64,000 bases of DNA from RPQJ01 sp963706535 (GTDB lineage Bacteria; Pseudomonadota; Gammaproteobacteria; Steroidobacterales; Steroidobacteraceae): the NCBI GenBank assembly GCA_963706535.1, contig CAVPMU010000006.1, forward strand, positions 124,001 to 188,000, written 5' to 3'. The notes below the pieces were generated by a model. The model saw nothing but the letters and a program-made list of their open reading frames with translations, was not told where the DNA came from and did no database searches. The translations under genes and the position numbers were made by a program. Shown here one piece after another: positions 54,493 through 62,916 of this stretch (positions within the stretch are counted from its first letter, which is position 1; each line of letters begins with the position of its first letter).

Positions 54493-55936
54493 ATGCTCAT
54501 CCCCGTAATCCTCTCCGGCGGCTCCGGCACCCGCCTCTGGCCGCTCTCCCGCGAGCTGTACCCGAAGCAGCTGCTGCCGCTGGTCGGCGAGCGCACGATG
54601 CTGCAGGAGACGGCCGCGCGGGTCGCGGGCATGACGGACGTCGGCGGGCCGATCGTGGTGTGCAACGAGAGCCACCGCTTCATGGTCGCCGAGCAGCTGC
54701 TCGAGTCGGGCGACACGCCGCAGGCGATCGTCCTCGAGCCCGTGGGACGAAACACTGCGCCGGCGGTGGCGGTGGCGGCGCTGGTGGCGCTGGAGTCCGC
54801 GCGTGCGGGCGACGTTTCCGCGGAAGCGGACCCGGTGCTCCTCGTGCTGCCGGCTGACCACGTGATCCGCGAAGTCGATGAATTCCGCCGCGTGGTGGAG
54901 CAGGGACGCGCGGCGGCGGAGGCGGGCAAGCTCGTCACCTTCGGCGTCATGCCAGACCGCCCCGAGACGGGCTACGGCTACATCCGCCGCGCGAAGGGCG
55001 AGGGCCCCGCGTATCCGGTCGCCGAGTTCGTCGAGAAGCCGGACGCACGCGACGGCCGTGCGTTACGTGCAGTCGGGCGAGTACTACTGGAACAGCGGCA
55101 TGTTCATGTTCCGCGCCAGGACGTACCTCGAGGAACTGAAGCGCCACGCGCCGGAGATGCTCGGCGCGTGCGAGAAGGCGGTCGCGGCCGCGACGCGCGA
55201 CCTCGACTTCACGCGGCTGCCTGCGACTGAGTTTGGCGCGTCGCCCAGCGACTCGATCGACTACGCGGTCATGGAGAAGACCCACGCCGCGGTCGTCGTG
55301 CCGCTCGATGCCGGCTGGAGCGACGTGGGCTCGTGGTCCGCGCTGCAGGACGCGCTGCCCACCGACGCGCAGGGCAACGTCACCGCGGGTGACGTGATCA
55401 CGGAGGGCGCGACGGGCTGCTACCTCCACTCGACCAGTCGCATGATCGCGGCCGTGGGGCTCAAGGACCACGTCGTGGTCGAAACCAAGGACGCCGTGCT
55501 CGTGGCGCCGCGCGACAAGGTGCAGGACGTCAAGCAGCTCGTGCAGCAATTGAAGGCGCAGGGCCGCTACGAGACCTCGCTGCATCGCGAGGTGTTCCGC
55601 CCGTGGGGCAGCTACGACAGCGTCGACAACGGCGAGCGCTTCCAGGTGAAGCGGCTGGTGGTGAAGCCGGGCGCATCGATGTCGCTGCAGCTGCACCATC
55701 ACCGTGCCGAGCACTGGATCGTGGTGTCGGGCACGGCGCGCATCACCCGCGGCGAGGAGGTATTCCTGCTCGGCGAGAACGAATCCACCTACATCCCCAT
55801 GGGCACGAAACACCGCATCGAGAACCCGGGCAAGGTCGCGCTGCACATCGTCGAGGTGCAGTCGGGCAGCTACCTGGGCGAGGATGACATCGTGCGCTTC
55901 GAGGACGTCTACGGGCGCGAGGGATCGAACCAATGA
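54493..55936 (+). CDS. manC: Mannose-1-phosphate guanylyltransferase / mannose-6-phosphate isomerase (frameshifted here)
   Basis: Bifunctional enzyme making GDP-mannose. The N-terminal nucleotidyltransferase domain has the pyrophosphorylase motif SGGSGTRLWPLSRELYPKQ at about 8-26, then LEPVGRNTAPA and LPADHVI. After EKPDAR the frame is lost, and TAVRYVQSGEYYWNSGMFMF continues in the +1 frame. An extra base in CGCACGCGACGGCC near 55051 explains this. The downstream part contains DYAVMEKT, DAGWSDVGSW and the C-terminal cupin isomerase domain (FRPWGSYDSVD, LQLHHHRAEHWIVVSG). Corrected length is about 480, normal for AlgA/ManC. The ATG follows a TATCCGC array by 6 bases. Its stop overlaps manB. 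Confidence 0.9.
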
Positions 55937-57297
55937 ACCCCATCAGCATCAGCGGCTTCAAGGCCTACGACCTGCGCGGACGTATCCCCGACGAGCTCAA
56001 CGAGGACGTCGCCTATCGCATCGGCCGCGCCTATGCGGAGTTCGTGAAGCCGGCGAAGGTGGTCGTCGGGCGCGACATCCGCCTCTCGAGCGAGGAACTC
56101 GGCAAGGCCCTCGAGCAAGGGCTGCTCGACTCGGGCGTGGACGTCTACGACATCGGCCTCTGCGGCACCGAGGTCGTGTACTTCGCCACCTTCTTCAAGG
56201 AGATGGATGGCGGGATCATGGTCACGGCGAGCCACAACCCGCCGGACTACAACGGCATGAAGTTCGTGCGCGAGGGCTCGCGTCCGATCAGCGGCGACAA
56301 CGGGCTGCAGGACATCCGGCGCATCGCCGAGTCCGGCGAGTTCACGCCGCCCACGCGGGTGGGCGAGCGCTTCGCCGTGGACATCATGCCCGACTACATC
56401 GCGCACCTGCTGTCCTACGTCGACCGCGCGAAGCTCGAGCCGCTCAAGGTGGTGGTGCACGCCGGCAACGGCGGGGCGGGGCTGATCGTCGACAAGCTCG
56501 AGCCCTACCTGCCGTTCGAGTTCATCAAGGTCCACCACGAGCCGGACGGCACTTTCCCGCACGGCGTGCCGAACCCGATGCTCGTCGAGAACCACCGCGC
56601 GCCGGTCGAGGCGCTGCGCAAGCACGGCGCGCACTGCGCGATTTCCTGGGACGGCGACTTCGACCGCTGCTTCCTGTTCGACGAGCACGGCGGATTCATC
56701 GAGGGTTACTACATCGTCGGGCTGCTGGCCTCGGTGTTCCTCGAGCGCTACCCCGGCAGCCGCATCGTCCACGACCCGCGCCTCACCTGGAACACGCTCG
56801 ACATCGTCGCGCAGGGCGGCGGCGAGGCCGTGCAATCGAAGTCGGGTCACGCGTTCATCAAGCAGGTGATGCGCGAGGTGGACGGCGTCTACGGCGGCGA
56901 GATGAGCGCGCACCACTATTTCCGCGACTTCGCCTACTGCGACAGCGGCATGATCCCGTGGCTGCTGGTGCTGCAGGTGATGAGCGACACGGGCAAGAGC
57001 CTGTCGCAACTGGTGGGCGAGCGCATGAAGGCGTTCCCGACCAGCGGCGAGATCAATCGTCGCGTGCCGGATGCGCCGGCGACCATCGCCGCGGTGCTGG
57101 CGAAGTACCAGCCCGGCGCGAAGAACGTCGACTACACCGACGGGGTCAGCGTCGAGTTCGAGCAGTGGCGGTTCAACCTGCGCTCCTCCAACACCGAGCC
57201 GCTGATTCGCCTCAACGTCGAGAGCCGCGGCGACGAGGCGCTGATGCGCGCGAAGACGGACGAGCTGCTGGCGCTGGTCGGCGGCGAACCGGGGTGA
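55933..57297 (+). CDS. manB: Phosphomannomutase / phosphoglucomutase
   Basis: Interconverts hexose 6- and 1-phosphates for GDP-mannose synthesis. It has 454 residues. FKAYDLRGRIPDELN opens domain I. The catalytic phosphoserine loop is TASHNPPDYNGMK (Ser100), the metal loop is WDGDFDRCFLFDE, the sugar-specificity loop contains GGEMSAHHYFRDF, and the phosphate-binding loop is LRSSNTEPLIRLN. It overlaps the manC stop (ATGA). Together the pair makes GDP-mannose from mannose-6-phosphate. Confidence 0.95.
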   Translation: MNPISISGFKAYDLRGRIPDELNEDVAYRIGRAYAEFVKPAKVVVGRDIRLSSEELGKALEQGLLDSGVDVYDIGLCGTEVVYFATFFKEMDGGIMVTASHNPPDYNGMKFVREGSRPISGDNGLQDIRRIAESGEFTPPTRVGERFAVDIMPDYIAHLLSYVDRAKLEPLKVVVHAGNGGAGLIVDKLEPYLPFEFIKVHHEPDGTFPHGVPNPMLVENHRAPVEALRKHGAHCAISWDGDFDRCFLFDEHGGFIEGYYIVGLLASVFLERYPGSRIVHDPRLTWNTLDIVAQGGGEAVQSKSGHAFIKQVMREVDGVYGGEMSAHHYFRDFAYCDSGMIPWLLVLQVMSDTGKSLSQLVGERMKAFPTSGEINRRVPDAPATIAAVLAKYQPGAKNVDYTDGVSVEFEQWRFNLRSSNTEPLIRLNVESRGDEALMRAKTDELLALVGGEPG

Positions 57298-57307
57298 CGC
57301 CGCAGCC

Positions 57308-58129
57308 GTGAGCGTCCGCTGGCTGCTCTGGTCGCTCGCGAGCCCGTCGCAGCTGCTGTTCGCGATCACGATCGCGGGCTCCCTGCTCGTGCTGTTCACG
57401 GGTCGCCGCGCAGGCCCGCCCTCGCGAACCGCTCGCATCGGCAAGGCCCTGACGATGACGGGTGGCCTCGGCCTGCTGCTCTTCGGATTCCTGCCGGTCT
57501 CCCATTACCTCGTCCACCCGCTCGAGACGCGCTTTCCGCTCCCGACGCTGCCGGCCGAGGTGACGGGAATCATCCTGCTCTCCGGCTCGGAGCGTCCCGC
57601 CGTTTCCGATGAGTACGGCGAGCCGCAGGTGGGCGCACATGGCAGTCGCTACATCACGGCCTTGCGCCTGGCCGCGCGGTATCCCGAGGCGCGGGTCGTA
57701 TACACCGGCGGCAGCCGCACCGAGGAGGGCAAGGGCCCGCTCGGCACGCAAACCGGCGTTGCCGCGGAAATCCTCGGCAGCGTCGGCCTCGATCCCGCGC
57801 GGGTCACGTTCGACGAGCAGGCGTGCGACACCTGCGGCAATGCGTCCGCCACGCGCACGCTCGTCCAGCCGCAGGCCGGCGAGACGTGGGTGGTCGTCAC
57901 GTCCGCGATGCACATGCCGCGCACCATCGCCTGCCTCAGGGCGGCAGGGTGGGGCGAGGTGATTCCGTATCCGACCGACCACAAGGTGGTCATCGGTTCC
58001 TGGGGTGCGGGCACGTTCCAGGTCGCCGACAATCTGTCGCTGCTCGATGCTGCTGCCCATGAGTGGATCGGCCTCGTGTACTACCGTCTCACCCGCCGCA
58101 CCGAGGAGTGGTTCCCCGGGCCGACGTGA
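57308..58129 (+). CDS. YdcF family (DUF218) membrane protein
   Basis: A 273-residue inner-membrane protein with two N-terminal hydrophobic segments (about 10-30 and 47-66). A DUF218 domain follows: GIILLSGSERP, ALRLAARYPEARVVYTGGS, TRTLVQPQAGETWVVVTSAMHMPRTIACLRAAGW. ElyC/SanA-like relatives of this family affect envelope polysaccharide or peptidoglycan precursor metabolism, but the biochemical role is not established. The GTG start is 10 bases after manB, suggesting a manC-manB-ydcF operon. Confidence 0.85.
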   Translation: MSVRWLLWSLASPSQLLFAITIAGSLLVLFTGRRAGPPSRTARIGKALTMTGGLGLLLFGFLPVSHYLVHPLETRFPLPTLPAEVTGIILLSGSERPAVSDEYGEPQVGAHGSRYITALRLAARYPEARVVYTGGSRTEEGKGPLGTQTGVAAEILGSVGLDPARVTFDEQACDTCGNASATRTLVQPQAGETWVVVTSAMHMPRTIACLRAAGWGEVIPYPTDHKVVIGSWGAGTFQVADNLSLLDAAAHEWIGLVYYRLTRRTEEWFPGPT

Positions 58130-58175
58130 ATTTGACCCTCCCGGGACGGCCCCCTAAACTACGCGCCCTTCGAAT

Positions 58176-58250
58176 GGGCGGTTAGCTCAGCGGTAGAGCA
58201 CTGCTTTCACACGGCAGGGGTCGATGGTTCGATCCCATCACCGCCCACCA
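58176..58250 (+). tRNA. tRNA-Val (anticodon CAC)
   Basis: 75 nt with encoded CCA. Acceptor GGGCGGT pairs with ACCGCCC. The anticodon arm is CTGCT-TTCACAC-GGCAG (CAC). The T arm is GATGGTTCGATCCCATC. Confidence 0.95.
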
Positions 58251-58256
58251 GAACCG

Positions 58257-58287
58257 AACGCCGGCCTCGCAGCCGGCGTTTTCTTTT
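58257..58287 (+). terminator. Rho-independent terminator after tRNA-Val
   Basis: AACGCCGGC (58257-58265) and GCCGGCGTT (58272-58280) form a 9-bp stem with a 6-base loop, followed by TTCTTTT. A textbook intrinsic terminator. Confidence 0.9.
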
Positions 58288-58309
58288 CTGGACTCGTCCG
58301 CGACGGGCC

Positions 58310-58332
58310 CTTACTATTGTCGCAATAGTAAG
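58310..58332. promoter_or_regulatory. Palindromic operator of an AbrB/PIN module
   Basis: CTTACTATTG (58310-58319) and CAATAGTAAG (58323-58332) form a perfect 10-bp inverted repeat. GGAGG follows 5 bases before the antitoxin ATG at 58350. It is probably bound by the antitoxin. Confidence 0.7.
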
Positions 58333-58349
58333 GAAGTAAGGAGGCGAGC

Positions 58350-58559
58350 ATGTCCACCTCAATGGTGACCAGCAAGGGACAGACGACGATCCCCAAGGAC
58401 GTGCGCGATGCGGCAGGGCTGAAAGCGGGGGACAGGCTCCACTTCACGGTGCTCGAGGACGGCACGATCATCCTGAGGGTGAAGAACCGCAGCGTCCGTG
58501 ACCTCGCCATCAAGCCGAAGCCGACCCGCCACGTCACCGTCGAGCAGATGAATCGCTGA
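58350..58559 (+). CDS. AbrB-fold antitoxin
   Basis: A 69-residue antitoxin with MVTSKGQTTIPKDVRDAAGLKAGDRLHF, the AbrB/MazE swapped-hairpin signature, and a tail (RHVTVEQMNR) for toxin binding. It has a strong ribosome-binding site (GGAGG) and a palindromic operator upstream. Its PIN toxin partner begins 9 bases downstream but is interrupted by an insertion sequence, so this antitoxin is now orphaned. Confidence 0.9.
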   Translation: MSTSMVTSKGQTTIPKDVRDAAGLKAGDRLHFTVLEDGTIILRVKNRSVRDLAIKPKPTRHVTVEQMNR

Positions 58560-58747
58560 GGGCAGCCCGTGCTCGGGATCGACACGAACGTGCTGGTGCG
58601 CCTGCTCGTCGAGGACGACGCGGAGCAGACTCGGCGTGCCCGGCGGCTCGTGGCTCGTGCCTTCGAAGCGGGGGACGCAGTCGTGATTTCGTTGCTCGTA
58701 TTGCTCGAGACCGAATGGGTCATTCGCAGTCGTTACGCATTCGACAA

Positions 58748-59780
58748 CCTGATTACCAATGAGCTTCAGCCAACGTTACGAGTCGGTAGGGCATCGGCGG
58801 TGTTTGCGCGGCGGCGGTGGCCAGCCGTGGGAGCATGCTGGCCAGATCGAAGCGTCGATTGAAACGATAGCTGAATTCGGCCAGGTAACGCGGCAGATGC
58901 TTGGGACGGATCGCATGGTAGGTGCCGTGGAGTGCGTTCTTGACGTTGCCGAGCATGGTATCGACCCAGTTGAGCGCCTGCCGACGTTGGGCGATGCCCG
59001 GGCCGCTCATGACGGTCGGGGTATGCACGCAGCCCGCCGCACTCACCGCGGCAAAGCAGGCCAGTCCGTCCGAATGAACCGCCGTGCCGGCCGCCAGTTT
59101 CGCCTGGCCCCAACGGGCGATCTCCTTCGAACGGAAGCCCTTGACACGGTTCAGGCTCATCCGGCGCGGATGCCCGGCCGCGTCGATTTCAACGGCCGCC
59201 ACGAACGGCGTCTTGCCGCGGGTGCCGCGGCCGCGCTTGTAGCCGCGACGCCGCCCGCCCCAGTAGGCATCGTCGATTTGCACCCGGCCGGCCAGTGGCC
59301 GAGCGCCGTCGCGTTCCAGCATCGCCTGCATGAGTTTGTGCTTCATCAGCCAGGCGCTGTTCTGCGAGATACCCAACTGGCGGGACAGTTCCAGGGAGGA
59401 GATGCCGTTCTTGGCCTGGGTGATCAGGTGCATGGCGAGAAACCACACGCTGAGCGCCAGCTTGGAGTCGGCGAACACAGTGCCGGCGGTGACGGAGGTT
59501 TGCCGGCCGCAGCCGTTGCACTGAAACAGCCGCCTGCCCTGCAGCGTGCAATACGCCGTGTGACCGCACGCGGGGCAGACAAAGCCTCGTGGCCAGCGCC
59601 AGCCGAACAGCGCCTGCTCGCATTGCTCCCGCGTCCCGTACCGGTCCATGAATTCGCGCAAACTCATGCCTCGCTGGAATTGCACCTGGTTCTTCGGCAT
59701 CGCCCAACTCCTTGTGAAATCAAGCAATGCCAGTATTCGCACCCCGCAGGCTCACCAGCTGAGCCTCGTTGGTAATCAGG
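58748..59780. mobile_element. IS1595-family insertion sequence with 8-bp target duplication
   Basis: 1033 bp. Terminal inverted repeats begin CCTGATTACCAA at both ends and remain similar for about 24 bp (left CCTGATTACCAATGAGCTTC, right CCTGATTACCAACGAGGCTC read on the other strand). The direct repeat TTCGACAA flanks it (58740-58747 and 59781-59788), an exact 8-bp duplication as expected for IS1595/ISXO2-type elements. It encodes one transposase, whose stop codon lies within the left terminal repeat. Confidence 0.95.
58753..59700 (-). CDS. IS1595-family (ISXO2-like) transposase
   Basis: A 315-residue transposase from the ATG at 59700. The N-terminal zinc ribbon has CPACGHTAYC and FQCNGCGRQTS. 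A helix-turn-helix region (SSLELSRQLGISQNSAWLMKHKL) follows. The DDE-like catalytic domain has VQIDDAYWGGRRRG (Asp), VHSDGLACF (Asp) and HLPRYLAEFSYRFNRR (Glu region). The ORF is intact, so the element may be active. An upstream in-frame extension to 59742 lacks family similarity. Confidence 0.94.
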   Translation of the reverse strand: MPKNQVQFQRGMSLREFMDRYGTREQCEQALFGWRWPRGFVCPACGHTAYCTLQGRRLFQCNGCGRQTSVTAGTVFADSKLALSVWFLAMHLITQAKNGISSLELSRQLGISQNSAWLMKHKLMQAMLERDGARPLAGRVQIDDAYWGGRRRGYKRGRGTRGKTPFVAAVEIDAAGHPRRMSLNRVKGFRSKEIARWGQAKLAAGTAVHSDGLACFAAVSAAGCVHTPTVMSGPGIAQRRQALNWVDTMLGNVKNALHGTYHAIRPKHLPRYLAEFSYRFNRRFDLASMLPRLATAAAQTPPMPYRLVTLAEAHW

Positions 59781-60039
59781 TTCGACAAGGACGCAGTGCT
59801 GCGCTCGTTGCGCAAGCTGCTCGAGACCCGGGAGTTCGACTTCGAGGACGAACCGGCGATCGAAGAGGCGCTGTTTCGTTATGGCGAGAGCGGCGCGGGA
59901 TTCGCGGACTGCCTGATCGCGGCCCACAACCGGCGCCTCGGTTGCGCCGCGACGGCGACCTTCGACACGAGGGCGGCGCAGGTTCCGGGGTTTGTCGCGG
60001 CCTGATCGACGCGCTTCCGACCGGGTGATATTATCCAAT

Positions 60040-60062
60040 CATATTGAATCGGATTCGATATG
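60040..60062. promoter_or_regulatory. Operator overlapping the copG-like start codon
   Basis: CATATTGAATC (60040-60050) and GATTCGATATG (60052-60062) form an 11-bp inverted repeat with one mismatch, ending at the ATG. TATTAT (60029-60034) upstream could be a -10 box. Binding of the antitoxin here would block both transcription and ribosome access. Confidence 0.55.
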
Positions 60063-60335
60063 AAGAGCAACGAGCGCTACAAGGCCATCTCAGTCACCGT
60101 CCCGCCGCAGATCGAGCAACAGCTCGAGCAGCTGTGCCGGAGCGAGTCACGGTCGCGATCCGAGGTCGTGCGCGAGGCACTCAGGCTCTATTTCGGCACT
60201 CGGGCAAGTGGAGGGCAGGCCGTGACCATGGTGCTGCCGAGCGGCGCGCAGGACCGGCGCGTCGCGGACCTCGGGGCGTTCACCGAGTGGGACAGCGAAC
60301 TCGACCGCGCCTATGACGTCCTCGCGGACGAGTAG
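60060..60335 (+). CDS. CopG/MazE-type ribbon-helix-helix antitoxin
   Basis: A 91-residue antitoxin. The N-terminal ribbon-helix-helix is YKAISVTVPPQIEQQLEQLC then SRSEVVREALRLYF. The C-terminal acidic tail (LGAFTEWDSELDRAYDVLADE) should wrap its toxin. The MazF-like toxin gene overlaps its end by 23 bases, so the two are tightly coupled. Confidence 0.88.
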   Translation: MKSNERYKAISVTVPPQIEQQLEQLCRSESRSRSEVVREALRLYFGTRASGGQAVTMVLPSGAQDRRVADLGAFTEWDSELDRAYDVLADE

Positions 60336-60684
60336 GTTTCGCACCTGGGACGTGGTGCTGGTGCCGTTTCCGTACGCGGAACAGGCGCGGCACAGGGTGC
60401 GCCCCGCGGTGGTGGTTTCATCGCCCGTGCTCTCGAAGCAGACCGGCATGTACTACGTTGCGATGATCACGAATGCCGCGCACGAGGCGTGGCCGGGCGA
60501 TGTCCGGGTCAGCGACCTGGCGGCGGCGGGCCTGCCGATTGCGTCAGTCGTCCGGCCCGCCAAGATTTCGACCATCGACGAGCAGGCGTTGATTCGCCGG
60601 CTCGGCTCGCTGCCCCGCACCGACCGCATGCACGTCGCAAAGTCGCTGCGGGATTTTCTCGTCCAACGAACCGAGGCTCCATGA
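60313..60684 (+). CDS. MazF/PemK-type endoribonuclease toxin
   Basis: A 123-residue PemK/MazF-fold protein: WDVVLVPFPYAEQARHRVRPAVVVSS is the signature N-terminus (with the catalytic Arg in RPAVVV), followed by YVAMITNAAHEAWPGDV, SVVRPAKISTIDEQALIRRLGSL and MHVAKSLRDFL. Its stop overlaps the gltX ATG (ATGA). That places an essential synthetase gene directly downstream in what may be the toxin operon. Confidence 0.9.
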   Translation: MTSSRTSRFRTWDVVLVPFPYAEQARHRVRPAVVVSSPVLSKQTGMYYVAMITNAAHEAWPGDVRVSDLAAAGLPIASVVRPAKISTIDEQALIRRLGSLPRTDRMHVAKSLRDFLVQRTEAP

Positions 60685-62075
60685 CCGTCCGCACACGTTT
60701 CGCCCCGAGTCCCACCGGCATGCTGCACATCGGCGGTGTGCGCACGGCGCTGTTCTGCTGGCTCTACGCGCGCCGCCACGGCGGCGCGTTCATCCTGCGC
60801 ATCGAGGACACCGACCGCGAGCGCTCCACGCCCGAGGCGGTGCAGGCGATCATCGACGGCATGAAGTGGCTCGGCCTCGACCACGACGAGGGCCCGTTCT
60901 ACCAGACCGAGCGCATGGACCGGTACAAGGAAGTCATCGGGCAGTTCCTGCGCGAGGGCAAGGCCTACCACTGCTACTGCAGCAAGGAAGAACTCGACGA
61001 GATGCGCGCGGGGCAGATGGCGCGCAAGGAAAAGCCGCGCTACGACGGGCGTTGCCGTCATCGCACCTCGCCGGTTGCGGGGGTGAGTCCGGTGGTGCGC
61101 TTCCGCAACCCGGACGAAGGGCAGGTGGTGGTGGACGACGTCATCCACGGCCCGATCACCTTCGACAGCAGCGAGCTCGACGACCTGATCATCGCGCGCT
61201 CGGACGGCACGCCCACCTACAACTTCTGCGTGATGGTGGACGACTACGACATGCGCGTGACGCACGTCATCCGCGGCGACGACCACATCAACAACACGCC
61301 CCGGCAGATCAACATGCTGCGCGCGCTCGGCGTCGAGCCACCCGTGTACGCGCACGTCCCGATGATCCTCGGTCCCGACGGCGCCAAGCTCTCGAAGCGC
61401 CACGGCGCGGTGAGCGTGCTGCAATACCGCGACGACGGCTTCCTGCCCGAGGGCCTGCTCAATTACCTCGGTCGCCTCGGCTGGTCCTACGGCGACCAGG
61501 AGATCTTCACCATGGACGAGATGGTGAAGCTGTTCGACATCCACGACGTCAACAAGTCCGCCTCGGCGCTGAATCTCGACAAGATGCTGTGGATCAACCA
61601 GCAGCACATCGCGCGCTCGACGCCTCAGCACCTCGCGAAGTACCTGAAGCCGCAGCTCGAGGCGCTCGGCCTCGTGGCGGACGACATGGCGAAGGTCGCG
61701 GCCGTGGCGAAGGCCCAGCAGGAGCGGGCGAAGACGCTGAAGGAGATGGCGCAGAACAGCCAGTTCTTTTTCCGCGATGTGACCGGTTACGACGAGAAGG
61801 CGGCCAGGCACGTTTCCGCGGAGGTCTCCCCGGTGCTCGAGGCGGTCAAGGACAGTCTGTCGGCGCTCGCGGAGTGGACGGCGCCGGCCATCCACGAGGC
61901 CATCACGGCCGTTGCGACCGACCGCGGCCTGGGGCTCGGCAAAGTGGCCCAGCCGATCCGCGTGGCCGTTTCAGGCGGAACCGTCTCGCCGCCGATCGAC
62001 GTTACGCTCGAGATACTCGGGCAGGAGACGACGCTTGCGCGGCTGGACCAGGCACTGGCGTTCGCGAGGAGCTGA
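60681..62075 (+). CDS. gltX: Glutamyl-tRNA synthetase
   Basis: Charges tRNA-Glu with glutamate. It has 464 residues. The class I signature HIGH is present as MLHIGGVRTA (about 14-23), and KMSKS as KLSKR at 236-240. Domain features include RIEDTDRERS (about 41-50), CYCSKEELDEMR, and VIRGDDHINNTPRQINMLRALG. The C-terminal helical anticodon-binding region is intact. The ATG overlaps the upstream toxin stop. No separate promoter is visible in the overlap, so expression may come from within or from the toxin-antitoxin promoter. Confidence 0.96.
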   Translation: MTVRTRFAPSPTGMLHIGGVRTALFCWLYARRHGGAFILRIEDTDRERSTPEAVQAIIDGMKWLGLDHDEGPFYQTERMDRYKEVIGQFLREGKAYHCYCSKEELDEMRAGQMARKEKPRYDGRCRHRTSPVAGVSPVVRFRNPDEGQVVVDDVIHGPITFDSSELDDLIIARSDGTPTYNFCVMVDDYDMRVTHVIRGDDHINNTPRQINMLRALGVEPPVYAHVPMILGPDGAKLSKRHGAVSVLQYRDDGFLPEGLLNYLGRLGWSYGDQEIFTMDEMVKLFDIHDVNKSASALNLDKMLWINQQHIARSTPQHLAKYLKPQLEALGLVADDMAKVAAVAKAQQERAKTLKEMAQNSQFFFRDVTGYDEKAARHVSAEVSPVLEAVKDSLSALAEWTAPAIHEAITAVATDRGLGLGKVAQPIRVAVSGGTVSPPIDVTLEILGQETTLARLDQALAFARS

Positions 62076-62110
62076 GCTACCTGTCTGGTCCCGGTAGACA
62101 TATAGACATA

Positions 62111-62127
62111 CCGAAGCTATGCTTCGG
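62111..62127. promoter_or_regulatory. Inverted repeat upstream of the third vapBC
   Basis: CCGAAGC (62111-62117) and GCTTCGG (62121-62127) around TAT, ending 3 bases before the antitoxin ATG. The position suits an autoregulatory operator; it could also be a short hairpin over the ribosome-binding site. Confidence 0.55.
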
Positions 62128-62130
62128 CAT

Positions 62131-62376
62131 ATGAGAACCACCGTCCGCCTCGATGACGCTTTGCTGGAACGGGCCCGCCGTGAGGCGGCGCGGCGCGGCG
62201 TCACGCTCACCTCGCTGATCGAGCAGGGCCTGGAGAACGTCCTGACGAGTCCGATGCGTCGAGGGAAGTCATCGCGGATTTCCCTGCCCGTCTGCGGGGC
62301 AGGGGGCGGCACGCTGCCGGGAGTAGACCTCGACGACTCCTCGGCACTGCTGGACCGCATGGAAGGCCGCGATTGA
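62131..62376 (+). CDS. VapB-type ribbon-helix-helix antitoxin
   Basis: An 81-residue protein. MRTTVRLDDALLERARREAARRGVTLTSLIEQGLENVL is a ribbon-helix-helix domain of the CopG/VapB type. The Gly-rich middle and the tail VDLDDSSALLDRMEGRD match antitoxin C-termini. ATG 62131 is chosen as the domain start; ATG 62119 upstream is in the operator. Its stop overlaps the toxin start. Confidence 0.88.
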   Translation: MRTTVRLDDALLERARREAARRGVTLTSLIEQGLENVLTSPMRRGKSSRISLPVCGAGGGTLPGVDLDDSSALLDRMEGRD

Positions 62377-62801
62377 TCCTGCCGGACGTCAATGTCCTCG
62401 TTTATGCATTCCGGAGCGATGCCGACGGGCACGACGCATACAAGCAGTGGCTCGAGCGGACCGTCAATTCACCCGCGGCTTACGCTGTTTCGCCGCAGGT
62501 CTTGAGCAGCCTCGTGCGGATCACCACTCATCCGAGGATCTTCGCCCGCCCGAGTCGGCTGGACCATGCGCTGGACTTCTGTGACCAGCTCCTGCAACAG
62601 CCGAACGCCACCGTCGTCGAGCCGGGCCCCAGGCACTGGTCGATATTCCGTGAGCTGTGCATCGGCGCAAAGGCGACCGGCAACCTCGTGCAGGATGCTT
62701 GGCTCGCCGCGCTGGCAATGGAATACGGGTGCGAATGGATCACGACGGACCGCGATTTCGCGCGTTTCCCGGGACTGAGCTGGCGCACACCGGCCCTCTG
62801 A
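62373..62801 (+). CDS. VapC-type PIN-domain toxin
   Basis: A 142-residue PIN protein of the group with VNVLVYAFRSDADGH near the N-terminus. Catalytic acidic residues are in ILPDVNVLVYAF, in LVQDAWLAALAMEYGCEWITTDRDFARFPGL and in the central helix region. The start codon is TTG at 62373, overlapping the antitoxin stop (TTGA). It completes the fourth PIN-type module in the window. Confidence 0.9.
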   Translation: MILPDVNVLVYAFRSDADGHDAYKQWLERTVNSPAAYAVSPQVLSSLVRITTHPRIFARPSRLDHALDFCDQLLQQPNATVVEPGPRHWSIFRELCIGAKATGNLVQDAWLAALAMEYGCEWITTDRDFARFPGLSWRTPAL

Positions 62802-62818
62802 CCGGATCAGTCGGGAAG

Positions 62819-62894
62819 TGGCGTCCCCACGGGGATTCGAACCCCGGTCGCAACCGTGAAAGGGTTGTGTCCTAGGCCTCTAGACGATGGGGAC
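62819..62894 (-). tRNA. tRNA-Glu (anticodon UUC)
   Basis: 76 nt with encoded CCA on the minus strand. Acceptor GTCCCCA pairs with TGGGGAC. The anticodon arm is CAACC-CTTTCAC-GGTTG (TTC). It is the substrate of the neighbouring gltX product. Confidence 0.96.
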
Positions 62895-62916
62895 GTCGAG
62901 AAACAACGCGAAACCG

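Larger units (their letters stand above)
58569..60005 (+). pseudogene. PIN-domain (VapC-type) toxin interrupted by an IS1595-type element
   Basis: The 5' part (GTG at 58569) reads MLGIDTNVLVRLLVEDDAEQ and ETEWVIRSRYAFDN. The 3' part, after the IS and one copy of the 8-bp duplication, continues FDKDAVLRSLRKLLETREF, EEALFRYGESGAGFADCLIAAHNRRLGC and TATFDTRAA. Joining across the duplication gives SRYAFDKDAVLRSL and a complete PIN protein of about 132 residues with all acidic catalytic positions. The toxin was therefore intact before a single insertion, which left the antitoxin alone. Confidence 0.92.

Noticed and set aside
58748..60005. The 78-residue frame after the IS as an independent small gene
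   Set aside because: It is the 3' part of the PIN toxin. Removing the IS and one target duplication restores a continuous protein.
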